Positions 35,558-45,668 of a stretch of 64,000 nucleotides of DNA are shown piece after piece; position 1 is the first letter of the stretch, and each line of letters starts with the position of its first letter. The position numbers were made by a program, and so were the translations under genes. The notes below the pieces were generated by a model that was not told the origin of the DNA, ran no database searches, and was given only the letters and a program-made list of their open reading frames with translations. The DNA is from Flavobacterium poyangense (GTDB taxonomy: Bacteria > Bacteroidota > Bacteroidia > Flavobacteriales > Flavobacteriaceae): the NCBI RefSeq assembly GCF_011751075.1, contig NZ_JAALLN010000001.1, positions 657,113-721,112 on the forward strand, written 5' to 3'.

Positions 35558-38500
35558 TTAGTCTTTTACTTTAAATACAATATTCATAAACGAAGCTTCC
35601 GTAGGAACGGCAGTAGATTTAACTGTGTACGTAATTACCCCGGCTGCTGAAACAGTTACGGTATTGAATACATTTGTATCAAAATAAGTTACAAAATAAT
35701 CTAAATCAGCTGCCGACAGTACCGGTAATGATGATGATGAATTACTTCTGGCCTGCCCTGCTGCAGCGTTAAATCCGAATTGTTGTGTGTAAAAAGTATA
35801 AATATTTAAAGTCTGAGATCCTGCTAATACAACTCCTGACGAATTGTGAGTTGGAACTACAACAGATGGTGCATAAAAGAATTTTGGCATTGCTGCTTTT
35901 ACTTGTTTTAGCATACCCGTTGATGGATCAGCCACTACAATACGATCTGCTGTTGATGTATAAGTACTTCCATTAAAAATGTTGGTGTTATTACCCGTTT
36001 GCAAACCTGCTACTGCCAACGTATTGGCAGCGGTTGTAGTAACAGTTGTTGCTTTGATTAATGACCCGCCCAATTGTACATTACCACTAGTCATTGTTAA
36101 ACCATTGTCTGCTGTTATCAAACTAGTGATTGCCGGAGCCAAATCTAAAGCTGTACCTGAGATTCCATTTACAGTTGTTGTTAGTTTAGTTCCACTCAAT
36201 CCGTTTGCCACTGTATTTACTGCCGGTGCACTAACACTTACTCCATTTACAACTGAAGTAATTGTATTAACCGGATTTGAGAATGTATGAGTAGTTGCCG
36301 GTATGATCGCATTTACTACATACGGGCTTGCTGTACTTCCAGCTCCAGTTATAGAAATATTAGTACCTGCTGTAGTAACACCTCCTTGGCCTGCTGGTCC
36401 CGTTGCACCAGTTGCTCCCTGGGCACCTGTAGCTCCTGCAGGTCCTTGTGCACCTGTTAACCCAATTGGTCCCTGAGCACCAGTAGCTCCCTGAGCACCT
36501 GTTAATCCAGTTGATCCTTGCGCACCAGTAGCACCTTTTGGTCCTGTTAAGTCAGAAGTTACAAAAGTGGTTCCGTCTGTGTAAGTAATTGTAAATGTAC
36601 CGTTACCGTTATTGGTTGTACTGGTAATTCCTTTTCCATCAGCTCCTTTGGCTCCCGTTGCCCCTTGTGCACCTGTTAATCCTATTGGTCCCTGAGCACC
36701 TGTAGCTCCTTGAGCGCCTGTTAATCCAGTTGGTCCTTGTGCTCCAGTATCACCTTTTGGTCCTGTTAAGTCAGAAGTTACAAAAGTGGTTCCGTCTGTG
36801 TAGGTAATTGTAAATGTACCGTTACCGTTATTGGTTGTACTGGTAATTCCTTTTCCATCAGCTCCTTTGGCTCCCGTTACCCCTTGTGCACCTGTTAATC
36901 CTATTGGTCCCTGAGCACCGGTAGCTCCTTGAGCGCCTGTTAATCCAGTTGGTCCTTGTGCTCCAGTGTCACCTTTTGGCCCTGTTAAGTCAGAAGTTAC
37001 GAAAGTTGTTCCGTCTGTGTAGGTAATTGTAAATGTACCGTTACCGTTATTTACTGTGCTGGTAATTCCTTTTCCATCAGCTCCATTGGTTCCGTTAGTA
37101 CCATTGGTTCCTGCAATTCCTTGTGGTCCTGTTAGGTCAGAAGTTACGAAGGTAGTTCCGTCTGTGTAAGTAATGCTAAATGTACCGTTACCATTATTGG
37201 TTGTGCTGGTAATTCCTTTTCCGTCTGCTCCGTTGGTTCCGTTAGTACCATTGGTACCTGCAGTTCCTTGTGGTCCTGTTAGATCAGAAGTTACGAAAGT
37301 GGTTCCATCTGTATAAGTAATGGTGAATGTACCGTTACCGTTATTCACCGTATTGGTAATTCCTTTTCCATCGGCTCCATTAGTACCGTTGGTACCTGCA
37401 GTTCCTTGTGGACCTGTTAAATCAGAAGTTACGAAAGTGGTTCCGTCTGTGTAAGTAATCGTAAATGTACCATTACCGTTATTCACTGTGCTGGTAATTC
37501 CTTTTCCATCGGCTCCGTCGGCTCCATTGGTTCCGTTAGTACCATTGGTACCTGCAATTCCTTGCGGTCCGGTTAAATCAGAAGTTACGAAAGTGGTTCC
37601 GTCTGTGTAGGTAATCGTAAATGTACCATTACCGTTATTCACTGTACTAGTGATTCCTTTTCCATCAGCTCCATTAGCTCCGTTAGTACCTGCAGCTCCT
37701 TGTGGTCCTGTTAGATCAGAAGTTACAAAAGTGGTTCCGTCTGTGTAAGTAATCGTAAATGTCCCGTTATCGTTATTTACTGTGCTGGTAATTCCTTTTC
37801 CGTCGGCTCCATTAGTTCCGTTAGTACCATTAGTACCTGCAGTTCCTTGTGGACCTGTTAAATCAGAAGTTACGAAAGTGGTTCCGTCTGTATAAGTAAT
37901 CGTAAATGTACCGTTACCGTTATTTACTGTGCTGGTAATTCCTTTTCCATCGGCTCCGTTAGTACCATTGGTACCTGCAATTCCTTGTGGTCCTGTTAGA
38001 TCAGAAGTTACGAAAGTGGTTCCATCTGTATAAGTAATGGTGAATGTACCGTTACCGTTATTTACTGTACTGGTGATTCCTTTTCCGTCTGCTCCATTGG
38101 TTCCTGCAATCCCTTGTGGTCCTGTTAGATCAGAAGTTACAAAAGTTGTTCCGTCTGTATAAGTAATGGTGAATGTACCGTTACCGTTATTTACTGTACT
38201 GGTAATTCCTTTTCCATCAACTCCATTGGTTCCATTAGTACCGTTGGTACCTGCAGTTCCTTGTGGTCCTGTTAGATCAGAAGTTACAAAAGTGGTTCCG
38301 TCTGTATAAGTAATGGTGAATGTACCGTTACCGTTATTTACTGTGCTGGTAATTCCTTTTCCATCGGCTCCATTCGTTCCGTTAGTACCATTGGTACCTG
38401 CAGTCCCTTGTGGTCCTGTTAGGTCTGAAGTTACGAAAGTAGTTCCGTCTGTGTAAGTAATGGTAAATGTACCATTACCGTTATTTACTGTGCTGGTAAT

Positions 38501-41074
38501 TCCTTTTCCATCAGCTCCGTTAGTACCATTAGTTCCTGCAATTCCTTGTGGTCCTGTTAAATCAGAAGTTACAAAAGTGGTTCCATCTGTATAAGTAATG
38601 GTGAATGTACCGTTACCGTTATTTACTGTGCTGGTAATTCCTTTTCCGTCGGCTCCATTAGTACCATTGGTTCCTGCAATTCCTTGTGGACCTGTTAGAT
38701 CAGAAGTTACGAAAGTGGTTCCGTCTGTGTAAGTAATTGTGAATGTACCGTTACCGTTATTCACTGTACTGGTAATTCCTTTTCCATCGGCTCCATTAGT
38801 TCCTGCAGTTCCTTGTGGTCCTGTTAGATCAGAAGTTACGAAAGTTGTTCCGTCTGTATAAGTAATCGTAAATGTACCGTTACCGTTATTCACTGTGCTG
38901 GTAATTCCTTTTCCATCAGCTCCATTGGTTCCGTTAGTACCATTAGTGCCTGCAGTTCCTTGTGGACCTGTTAAATCAGAAGTTACGAAGGTAGTTCCGT
39001 CTGTGTAAGTAATGGTAAATGTACCGTTACCGTTATTTACTGTGCTGGTAATTCCTTTTCCATCAGCTCCATTGGTTCCGTTAGTACCATTAGTTCCTGC
39101 AGTTCCTTGTGGCCCTGTTAAATCAGAAGTTACAAAAGTGGTTCCGTCTGTGTAAGTAATGGTGAATGTACCGTTACCGTTATTTACTGTGCTGGTAATT
39201 CCTTTTCCATCTGCTCCATTGGTTCCGTTAGTACCATTAGTTCCTGCAGTTCCTTGTGGTCCTGTTAGATCAGAAGTTACGAAAGTGGTTCCGTCTGTGT
39301 AAGTAATTGTGAATGTACCGTTACCGTTATTTACTGTACTGGTAATTCCTTTTCCATCTGCTCCATTGGTTCCGTTAGTACCATTAGTTCCTGCAGTTCC
39401 TTGTGGACCTGTTAAATCAGAAGTTACGAAAGTGGTTCCGTCTGTGTAAGTAATCGTAAATGTACCGTTACCGTTATTTACTGTGCTGCTAATTCCTTTT
39501 CCATCAGCTCCATTGGTTCCGTTAGTACCGTTGGTTCCTGCAGTTCCTTGTGGTCCTGTTAGGTCAGAAGTTACGAAAGTGGTTCCGTCTGTATAAGTAA
39601 TGGTGAATGTACCATTACCGTTATTTACTGTGCTGGTAATTCCTTTTCCATCTGCTCCATTGGTTCCGTTAGTACCATTAGTTCCTGCAGTTCCTTGTGG
39701 TCCTGTTAAATCAGAAGTTACAAAAGTGGTTCCGTCTGTATAAGTAATCGTAAATGTACCGTTACCGTTATTTACTGTACTAGTGATTCCTTTTCCATCG
39801 GCTCCGTTAGTACCATTGGTACCTGCAGTTCCTTGTGGACCTGTTAAATCAGAAGTTACAAAAGTTGTTCCGTCTGTATAAGTAATGGTAAATGTACCGT
39901 TACCGTTATTCACTGTGCTGGTGATTCCTTTTCCGTCTGCTCCGTTGGTTCCGTTAGTACCATTAGTACCTGCAATTCCTTGTGGTCCTGTTAAATCAGA
40001 AGTTACGAAAGTGGTTCCGTCTGTGTAAGTAATGGTGAATGTACCATTACCGTTATTTACTGTGCTGGTAATTCCTTTTCCATCTGCTCCATTGGTTCCT
40101 GCAGTTCCTTGTGGTCCTGTTAGATCAGAAGTTACGAAAGTGGTTCCGTCTGTGTAAGTAATCGTAAATGTACCGTTACCGTTATTCACTGTGCTGGTAA
40201 TTCCTTTTCCATCAGCTCCATTGGTTCCGTTAGTACCATTAGTTCCTGCAGTTCCTTGTGGTCCTGTTAGGTCAGAAGTTACGAAAGTTGTTCCGTCTGT
40301 ATAAGTGATGGTAAATGTACCGTTACCGTTATTTACTGTGCTGGTAATTCCTTTTCCGTCGGCTCCATTAGTACCATTTGTTCCTGACAAACCTGTTTCT
40401 CCTTTTAATGCTGCTAAATATTCTGTAACTGTAGCAGTAGTATTGTTAGTCGTTTCTTTCCAGATTTCGAATGCTGATTTTCCATCAACTCCATTGGTTC
40501 CTGCTGTTCCATTAGTACCATTAGTACCTGGTAAACCTGTTTCTCCTTTTAATGCTGCTAAATATTCTGTAACTGTAGCAGTGGTATTGTTGGTTGTTTC
40601 TTTCCAGATTTCAAATGCTGATTTCCCATCAACTCCATTGGTTCCGTTGGTTCCAGCAATTCCTTGTGGTCCTTGTGGTCCTTGTGTTCCTGAAGCTAAA
40701 TTTATGGTTACCGGTATCCCTTTTTCGTTTGTATACGTAATAGTACCGTTATTATTATCTACTAAAGTCGTAATAGTTTCAGTTTGAGCTGAACCCATTC
40801 TAAACCATTTATCAACATACCAATAGTAGTAACCTGGCATGATGTCATTAATGGTCTGTGTATTAAAAACCAAAAGACTATTTACATTTCCCTGTGTAAT
40901 AGTTGTCTTATCTGTAGTACTTGTTAATGAAACTCTAGGTATAAGTATACCTTTGTTTGTAGCAGTAATGTCAAGCTGACTTGACGCGTTGGGCATTGGG
41001 GTTCCCACACCAACCTGAGCATAACTCCAAAAACTAAATCCTGTTAAAAAAAGCAGTAAGTAATAATTTTTCAT
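35558..41074 (-). CDS. Collagen-like repeat surface protein
   Basis: Starting at 41074 ([20 protein letters not shown], a signal peptide) gives 1838 residues; the upstream 16 residues do not fit. A conserved N-terminal domain is followed by Gly-X-Y collagen-type blocks ([20 protein letters not shown]) alternating with about 26 copies of a 31-residue unit beginning [20 protein letters not shown]. Near the C-terminal end the linkers change to [16 protein letters not shown] type. A terminal domain of about 250 residues closes the chain. It should form triple-helical fibres at the surface. Its promoter carries the shared palindrome architecture. No T9SS sorting domain is recognised. Confidence 0.85.
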   Translation of the reverse strand: MKNYYLLLFLTGFSFWSYAQVGVGTPMPNASSQLDITATNKGILIPRVSLTSTTDKTTITQGNVNSLLVFNTQTINDIMPGYYYWYVDKWFRMGSAQTETITTLVDNNNGTITYTNEKGIPVTINLASGTQGPQGPQGIAGTNGTNGVDGKSAFEIWKETTNNTTATVTEYLAALKGETGLPGTNGTNGTAGTNGVDGKSAFEIWKETTNNTTATVTEYLAALKGETGLSGTNGTNGADGKGITSTVNNGNGTFTITYTDGTTFVTSDLTGPQGTAGTNGTNGTNGADGKGITSTVNNGNGTFTITYTDGTTFVTSDLTGPQGTAGTNGADGKGITSTVNNGNGTFTITYTDGTTFVTSDLTGPQGIAGTNGTNGTNGADGKGITSTVNNGNGTFTITYTDGTTFVTSDLTGPQGTAGTNGTNGADGKGITSTVNNGNGTFTITYTDGTTFVTSDLTGPQGTAGTNGTNGTNGADGKGITSTVNNGNGTFTITYTDGTTFVTSDLTGPQGTAGTNGTNGTNGADGKGISSTVNNGNGTFTITYTDGTTFVTSDLTGPQGTAGTNGTNGTNGADGKGITSTVNNGNGTFTITYTDGTTFVTSDLTGPQGTAGTNGTNGTNGADGKGITSTVNNGNGTFTITYTDGTTFVTSDLTGPQGTAGTNGTNGTNGADGKGITSTVNNGNGTFTITYTDGTTFVTSDLTGPQGTAGTNGTNGTNGADGKGITSTVNNGNGTFTITYTDGTTFVTSDLTGPQGTAGTNGADGKGITSTVNNGNGTFTITYTDGTTFVTSDLTGPQGIAGTNGTNGADGKGITSTVNNGNGTFTITYTDGTTFVTSDLTGPQGIAGTNGTNGADGKGITSTVNNGNGTFTITYTDGTTFVTSDLTGPQGTAGTNGTNGTNGADGKGITSTVNNGNGTFTITYTDGTTFVTSDLTGPQGTAGTNGTNGTNGVDGKGITSTVNNGNGTFTITYTDGTTFVTSDLTGPQGIAGTNGADGKGITSTVNNGNGTFTITYTDGTTFVTSDLTGPQGIAGTNGTNGADGKGITSTVNNGNGTFTITYTDGTTFVTSDLTGPQGTAGTNGTNGTNGADGKGITSTVNNDNGTFTITYTDGTTFVTSDLTGPQGAAGTNGANGADGKGITSTVNNGNGTFTITYTDGTTFVTSDLTGPQGIAGTNGTNGTNGADGADGKGITSTVNNGNGTFTITYTDGTTFVTSDLTGPQGTAGTNGTNGADGKGITNTVNNGNGTFTITYTDGTTFVTSDLTGPQGTAGTNGTNGTNGADGKGITSTTNNGNGTFSITYTDGTTFVTSDLTGPQGIAGTNGTNGTNGADGKGITSTVNNGNGTFTITYTDGTTFVTSDLTGPKGDTGAQGPTGLTGAQGATGAQGPIGLTGAQGVTGAKGADGKGITSTTNNGNGTFTITYTDGTTFVTSDLTGPKGDTGAQGPTGLTGAQGATGAQGPIGLTGAQGATGAKGADGKGITSTTNNGNGTFTITYTDGTTFVTSDLTGPKGATGAQGSTGLTGAQGATGAQGPIGLTGAQGPAGATGAQGATGATGPAGQGGVTTAGTNISITGAGSTASPYVVNAIIPATTHTFSNPVNTITSVVNGVSVSAPAVNTVANGLSGTKLTTTVNGISGTALDLAPAITSLITADNGLTMTSGNVQLGGSLIKATTVTTTAANTLAVAGLQTGNNTNIFNGSTYTSTADRIVVADPSTGMLKQVKAAMPKFFYAPSVVVPTHNSSGVVLAGSQTLNIYTFYTQQFGFNAAAGQARSNSSSSLPVLSAADLDYFVTYFDTNVFNTVTVSAAGVITYTVKSTAVPTEASFMNIVFKVKD
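36500..40370 (-). repeat. Tandem repeat array inside the collagen-like gene
   Basis: About 26 units, usually 129-147 bp, vary mainly in the number of TNG triplets in the linker ([33 protein letters not shown]). The DNA copies are near-identical with scattered silent changes, so slippage or gene conversion can alter length. Assembly here may be collapsed or expanded. Confidence 0.85.
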
Positions 41075-41483
41075 ACAAAATGTTTTAAAAAAAATTAATT
41101 TTAATAGAGATGGATTATCCAAATTTAAAATGAATAAATTCTCGATTCCAAGAACTTTAAGCAGCTAAGTTTGTGTTAGATTTGGGAGTCTGTAAAAAAA
41201 AGCTTTAGTAATCCTCGATAATTAATTTGACGGGCAAATGTAAAGTACTCAAAATCAAAAACATGTAGAATATCTGACGGTCGTTTGTAGAACTTGTTCT
41301 ACAAAATACGCTGTTTTCATTTTTGCTAAAAGTGAATAATATGTCTTGTTAAAATGTACTAATAAGCCTCTATAATTTATAAAAGAGCATAGAATTGGTA
41401 AACCTTTACACAGGATATGACAGGATAATAGGCTTAAACATTATAAAATATAATTAGTCTCAATATTTTATCTAAGCTTATTT
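41075..41483. other. Promoter region of the collagen-like operon
   Basis: It holds the promoter P1 described separately and a leader of about 155 bases. No gene is seen. Confidence 0.6.
41235..41303 (-). promoter_or_regulatory. Promoter P1 of the collagen-like operon
   Basis: On the minus strand, in order: full palindrome TGTAGAACAAGTTCTACA (41303-41286), a half-site TTCTACA (41270-41264) and TACATTTG as -7 box (41242-41235), matching TAnnTTTG. The half-site begins 22 bp from the palindrome and 29 bp from the -7 box, exactly as in P2 and P3. The half-site takes the place of a -33 box, typical of an activator that touches polymerase. Confidence 0.75.
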
Positions 41484-41864
41484 CTAAACCGCAATACCAT
41501 AAGAAGTTGGCATGTATAACATTTTAATTGATTGTCTCGATCTGTCTTCAATTACAGCACCGGGAGCTTTTTTTCTCAGGGAATCTATTCCTTTATCACG
41601 CGAAAATCTGTCTTTAAACATTTTACTTATTCCGATAATTTTACCATTGAAGGCTTTTAGTTTAAAATACATTTCATCGTTTAAAGTGGTCTTTCTAAAA
41701 AACTTTACATCGTCCTGCGAATTACGTTTCACAGATTCAATTCCTTTCAAACACATTAATTTTCTTGTATATCCTCCACTGCTCAAAATAATCTTCCCTC
41801 TTTTATCTCTAAAATCAAATTGAAATTCTCCATTTGCCTTTTTATTAATTACAAATTTTTCCAT
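41484..41864 (-). CDS. YegP-family (DUF1508) protein
   Basis: A 126-residue soluble protein with two DUF1508 repeats: GEFQFDFRDKRGKIILSSGG (about residues 12-31) followed by GIESVKRNS, and YFKLKAFNGKIIGISKMF followed by GIDSLRKKAPGA. The family occurs widely with no assigned reaction; some members may bind nucleic acid or act in stress. It lies 55 bases after the PAS kinase gene on the same strand. Confidence 0.85.
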   Translation of the reverse strand: MEKFVINKKANGEFQFDFRDKRGKIILSSGGYTRKLMCLKGIESVKRNSQDDVKFFRKTTLNDEMYFKLKAFNGKIIGISKMFKDRFSRDKGIDSLRKKAPGAVIEDRSRQSIKMLYMPTSYGIAV

Positions 41865-41919
41865 TTTAAAATTTATTGTTTTGTAAATTGATATTATATA
41901 GATTGTTAATGATGGCCCT

Positions 41920-43434
41920 CTAATCGTTAAAAATGATTTTAAAAGTCGTTCCTTTTCCTACCTGGCTTTCTACGGTAACATAACCGTTCATAGATTCAAT
42001 CTGATTTTTTGTAATATATAGTCCAATGCCATTTGCCCTCTCATGTTTATGAAATGTCTTGTACATTCCAAATACCAAATGGCCATATTTCTTGAGATCA
42101 ATCCCCAAACCGTTATCTTTTATTGTCAATACCTTTTTCCCTTTTTCGAGGAAAAAATTAAATTCAATTATTAAAAACTTTTTCGGGTTGGCATATTTTA
42201 TTGCATTTGTACATAAATTCTGCAAGACACTTTCGAGATAAGCGGGATTAAAATTAATAGTCGCTTCCTGCGGTATATTATTGATAATAGTCGCATTATT
42301 TTCATGACTGTAAGCACTTATTATATTGAGAACCCGACTTAAATAAACATTCAAATTCAATGGTTCAACAATAATGTCTGTATTGTTTTCGATGTTTACA
42401 ATCTGTGATAAATCTTCAATTGTTTTATTGAGATCGTTAGAAACAGTTCTTAAATACTTCATTGTTTCCCGATTTTCAGCAAAATTTTCTTCTAAATCAA
42501 TCATATCCAGCAGCAGTTTAAAATTTCCTGCATGCGAATTTAAATTGTGGGATACGATATGGGAAAAATTCAGTAATCTGCTATTTTTTTTACTGTATAC
42601 TTCCATCTTTCTGATCAATTCAAGCTCTTTTTCCTTTTGAACTGAAACATCAGTATGCGTTCCTATTACTTTTAAAGGTTTTCCGTTAGTATCACGTTCT
42701 ATTACTTTTCCTCTGTTAAGAACCCATTTGTACTTTTTATTTATGGTTAACACACGGTGGAAATTTTCGTAAAAAGCCGTTTTATTCTCAAAATGAGCAT
42801 AAAGTCCCTCATAATATTTTTCCAGATCATCCGGGTGAATAATCTCGTTCCAACGCTCCGGAGAATCTAGAGAAGAAGAAACATCCAATTCTAATATTTT
42901 TAAAGATTGTGGCGAATAATACACTTTATTCTTCTTCAAATCCCAATCCCAAACACCTGAATTTGAAGCCTCTAAAACAAACCTAAAACGTTCCTCTGAA
43001 ATTTTAAGTTGCAGTTCTTGCGCCTTTAACTCCGATACATCCGTAATTCGACCGTAAAACGAAATACTTCCATCTAAGTTCACTTCTCTCTTAGATTTTA
43101 TCTGAAACCAACGCAATCCTTTCATTGGCAAATACGCCCTGAAAGTGGTATTCCATTTTTTTCCTTTTTTTATTGAATTAACTAAAGATTGTTTGACGCT
43201 ACTTTTATCTTCCTGATCAATTCGGCTGTAAACAGAAAGTATGGTATTGGTGAACATTTCATCCGACAAAACTTCAAACATTTTATATGCTGCATCATTT
43301 ATAAAAGGTACATCGTAATCATTGTTGGCCGATATTGTCAATACAAAAAGTGCATCCTGAATTTCATCAAACAATTTGGCTTTCAAATTATCGATGGTAT
43401 TGTCTTTTGTTGGGTTATAAAAACTGAATTCCAT
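41920..43434 (-). CDS. PAS-domain sensor histidine kinase
   Basis: A 504-residue cytoplasmic kinase with no membrane segments. It has two PAS domains (about residues 15-135 and 145-265), each followed by a PAC-like end (FYGRITDVSE, VIGTHTDVSV). The phosphoacceptor is H296 in FSHIVSHNLNSHAGN, then N-box NLCTNAIKYA, G1-box DNGLGIDL and G2-box ANGIGLYI. It lacks a receiver domain. It follows the pseudo-receiver gene by 47 bases; both are probably read from promoter P2. Its partner may be the NarL/LuxR regulator at 44929. Confidence 0.9.
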   Translation of the reverse strand: MEFSFYNPTKDNTIDNLKAKLFDEIQDALFVLTISANNDYDVPFINDAAYKMFEVLSDEMFTNTILSVYSRIDQEDKSSVKQSLVNSIKKGKKWNTTFRAYLPMKGLRWFQIKSKREVNLDGSISFYGRITDVSELKAQELQLKISEERFRFVLEASNSGVWDWDLKKNKVYYSPQSLKILELDVSSSLDSPERWNEIIHPDDLEKYYEGLYAHFENKTAFYENFHRVLTINKKYKWVLNRGKVIERDTNGKPLKVIGTHTDVSVQKEKELELIRKMEVYSKKNSRLLNFSHIVSHNLNSHAGNFKLLLDMIDLEENFAENRETMKYLRTVSNDLNKTIEDLSQIVNIENNTDIIVEPLNLNVYLSRVLNIISAYSHENNATIINNIPQEATINFNPAYLESVLQNLCTNAIKYANPKKFLIIEFNFFLEKGKKVLTIKDNGLGIDLKKYGHLVFGMYKTFHKHERANGIGLYITKNQIESMNGYVTVESQVGKGTTFKIIFND

Positions 43435-43481
43435 ACTCTTATTTTTTACAACTTTTTTATTAATTTAGGATATAAATGAGG

Positions 43482-43880
43482 TCAAAACCCGGGCGAAGTC
43501 TTTTTGTAATCTGTCGTGTTCCATAATGGAATGCTAGGGACCGCTTCTTGAAAATAAAAATGCAACTGATTTAATATTTCTGATCGGATTTTCGAAGTGT
43601 CCAATAAAAAAATACCATCCAAATCACTCAAAACTTCTACTATTCTATTATTAAAAGCGCAAACCACAAGCGGAACACCGCTACCGTATATTTTAAAAAA
43701 ATCAAGCAGATTGTCTTCTGTATAAATCACAAATACTATTACAGAATAGGTATCAAATTCACCATTTAAACATTTAAAGTCTTTACAAACATCAAATGTA
43801 AATTCTCGATTAAATTTGCATTTTAAATATTTCGAAAAGCATTTTTGATTGCCGTATATGAGTGCTCTTTTCTTCATCAT
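43482..43880 (-). CDS. Pseudo-receiver-like protein
   Basis: Starting at 43880 (MMKKRALIYGNQ) gives 132 residues; an ATG six codons upstream is also possible. The order of short hydrophobic strands (RALIYGN, YSVIVFVIY, VPLVVCAF, GIFLLD) fits a CheY-like fold, but the acidic pocket and phosphoacceptor aspartate are missing: the third strand ends IYTEDN and the first lacks paired acids. So it may be a non-phosphorylated receiver that modulates the kinase encoded next to it. The fold is inferred from pattern only. Confidence 0.55.
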   Translation of the reverse strand: MMKKRALIYGNQKCFSKYLKCKFNREFTFDVCKDFKCLNGEFDTYSVIVFVIYTEDNLLDFFKIYGSGVPLVVCAFNNRIVEVLSDLDGIFLLDTSKIRSEILNQLHFYFQEAVPSIPLWNTTDYKKTSPGF

Positions 43881-44202
43881 CTTCCATTTTACAATCAAAC
43901 CTTTATTGCTAAAAGTTACTTCAGCGCTAAAAAGGTTTTGTTTTCTATAAATTATAAAGGAGAGATTCCATAAAATGCACTATACTAAATCTCAATTCAA
44001 ACATTCTCTCTCCTTTTTTTTAACCCCCACGGTTTTAGTAAAAACAAAAACTTTTTTGCTGATCAGACGGCCACTTCAAAGAAAATTGACACGGCATATA
44101 TAAAATCCAAAAACACATACTAAAGCCGTCTGTAACAACAAAAAATCAAATAGAAAATCATCCTTTAATAATCTTAAATTAAGTTCTTCTCTTTTGACAT
44201 TT

Positions 44203-44271
44203 CAAAAATACTACCAATAAAATCAATACTTTATAGAACATCAGACCTTCTTATGTAGAATTATTTCTACA
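44203..44271 (-). promoter_or_regulatory. Promoter P2 of the pseudo-receiver/kinase pair
   Basis: On the minus strand: palindrome TGTAGAAATAATTCTACA (44271-44254), half-site GTTCTATA (44239-44232, one mismatch) and TATTTTTG as the -7 box (44210-44203), a full match to TAnnTTTG. Spacings of 22 and 29 bp are the same as in P1 and P3. The predicted leader is about 315 bases. Confidence 0.72.
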
Positions 44272-44361
44272 TAAAATTCCAAATTTTTTAAACCCCAAAT
44301 TCCAAAAATAAACGGATCTATACGAAAACGGATCAGGTGTAAAAATCTTCGCAAGTATTGT

Positions 44362-44638
44362 GTTTGTTTAACCGCAAGGGTCGCAAAAGTTCTGCGCAAG
44401 ATTCGCCAAGATAAAAAATAACAGTTCCGATAAAAGCTTTGCGGGCTCCTATGTTTGCGAGGTATTTTTTCACGCAGATTTAGCAAGATTGTTTTATCGG
44501 AATTACAGAATAAAAATATCTGCTGAATCTGCGTGAAAAACTTTGCGCACTTTGCGATCAGTAAAAACAAAATTCTTTGCGAACTCTTTGCGATAGCAGC
44601 TAACAAAAAATCCCTGCGCTCCTTGCGGTTAAACAAAC
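44362..44638. repeat. Nested inverted-repeat element, about 280 bp
   Basis: Outer arms GTTTGTTTAACCGCAAGG (44362-44379) and the exact complement (44621-44638). Inner pairs are GTTCCGATAAAA with TTTTATCGGAA (44424-44435, 44492-44502) and CACGCAGATT with AATCTGCGTG. Phrases such as TTTGCGAACTCTTTGCG recur inside. A 147-codon frame crosses it on the minus strand but is a by-product. It resembles dispersed Flavobacterium intergenic elements. Confidence 0.65.
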
Positions 44639-44737
44639 TGCACATTTTGACATAAAAGCCAGTCTTTAAAAAAAAAGCCCACAACTTTTGAGCTTAATCT
44701 CATAAAATAGACCGAAAAACGAAACGTTTATTACAAA

Positions 44738-44767
44738 AAAAACAGGAACCTATAGATTCCTGTTTTT
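44738..44767 (-). terminator. Terminator of the response regulator gene
   Basis: AACAGGAA and TTCCTGTT pair around a TCTATAG-type loop; on the minus strand the stem runs into eight T residues. It is 160 bases after the regulator stop. Confidence 0.75.
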
Positions 44768-44928
44768 AGTATACAACTCTTAAATGCCAATTATCAGTCT
44801 GAGCGAAGTCGAAGATGTCATAGTTTGACTATGGGATAAAAATGTGTTTCATTTTTATACACTTTTTTAGAAGTAAAATCTATATTTCTACGTGTTAAGT
44901 ATATTTTTTACCCGTTGCTCTCAAAAAT

Positions 44929-45576
44929 TTAATCATAATACAATTGAAAAAATTTAATTAAATCGGCGAGGTTATTTATTTCCAGCTTTTCAAAAATTCT
45001 GCTTTTATAAGTACTAACCGTAGTTTTTTTAATACTCAACATCTCTATAATTTCCAGATTCCCGTAACCTTTAATCAATAATTGCGCAACTTCAATTTCT
45101 CTATTTGATAATAGACTTAAAGGATTTGTTGGCTTTTTTGTAATATAAGAATCTAAAATTTGATCTTTTACATTTTGAGTAATATATTTCCCAGATGAAA
45201 TCATCGTACTAATGGCATTCTTCATTTCATCTTCTGTCGTTTCTTTAGTTAAATAACCTGAAGCTCCGGCATTTAAATAGCGCATCGCATAGATATTTTC
45301 ATCATACGCTGAGAAGATTAATATTTTAAGATCGGGCTGAATTGCCTTTATTTCTGCCAGGAAATTAATACTGTTCCCGTCGGGAAAATTCACATCTAAA
45401 ATTAATAAATCAAATTTTACTTCTCTTAATAATTGAAATGTATCTTTAAAATTCCCTGCCATATAAATCGAAGCATTCGCGAAAAGTTGCTTTATAATTA
45501 AAGAAACGCCTTGTCGCACTACGCTGTGATCATCGGCAATTAAAAAACTATAGTTGGTTGATGATTTCATTTGCAT
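44929..45576 (-). CDS. NarL/LuxR-type response regulator
   Basis: A 215-residue regulator: receiver domain with D15, D16, phosphoacceptor D61 (LLILDVNFPDG) and K111 (YLTKETT), then a LuxR helix-turn-helix (LSNREIEVAQLLIKGYG, then IKKTTVSTYKSRIFEKL). It would bind DNA as a dimer when phosphorylated. It lies 92 bases after the sensor kinase gene (45669-47402) and has a terminator after it, so the two form a unit. It is the best candidate to bind the palindrome shared by P1, P2 and P3. Confidence 0.92.
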   Translation of the reverse strand: MQMKSSTNYSFLIADDHSVVRQGVSLIIKQLFANASIYMAGNFKDTFQLLREVKFDLLILDVNFPDGNSINFLAEIKAIQPDLKILIFSAYDENIYAMRYLNAGASGYLTKETTEDEMKNAISTMISSGKYITQNVKDQILDSYITKKPTNPLSLLSNREIEVAQLLIKGYGNLEIIEMLSIKKTTVSTYKSRIFEKLEINNLADLIKFFQLYYD

Positions 45577-45668
45577 TTAAATAAATTAAAATTATTATAA
45601 ATCGTTATTTAACTTATTCCCCTTTTGGATTCTCGAAGAATTAGTCCCCAATTAACACGATTGCTGTT

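Larger units (their letters stand above)
43899..44928. other. Long intergenic region: leader, P2, repeat element, terminator
   Basis: From right to left it holds the terminator at 44738-44767, the inverted-repeat element at 44362-44638, promoter P2 (44203-44271) and a leader of about 300 bases with a stem CAGACGGC/GCCGTCTG (44064-44071 and 44125-44132). A 27-codon leader frame starting MCFWILYMPCQF lies in the leader at about 44110; its status is unknown. Confidence 0.55.

Noticed and set aside
35558..41074. Regularly spaced repeats resembling a CRISPR array
   Set aside because: The repeats are in frame inside one long coding sequence and translate to collagen-like units with conserved, not unique, spacers.
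44029..44112. 27-codon leader frame (MCFWILYMPCQF...) in the P2 leader
   Set aside because: No support beyond the frame; a possible leader peptide but indistinguishable from chance.
44241..44684. Open frame of 147 codons on the minus strand
   Set aside because: It spans the nested inverted-repeat element and its arms; the composition (arginine- and phenylalanine-rich) follows the repeat.
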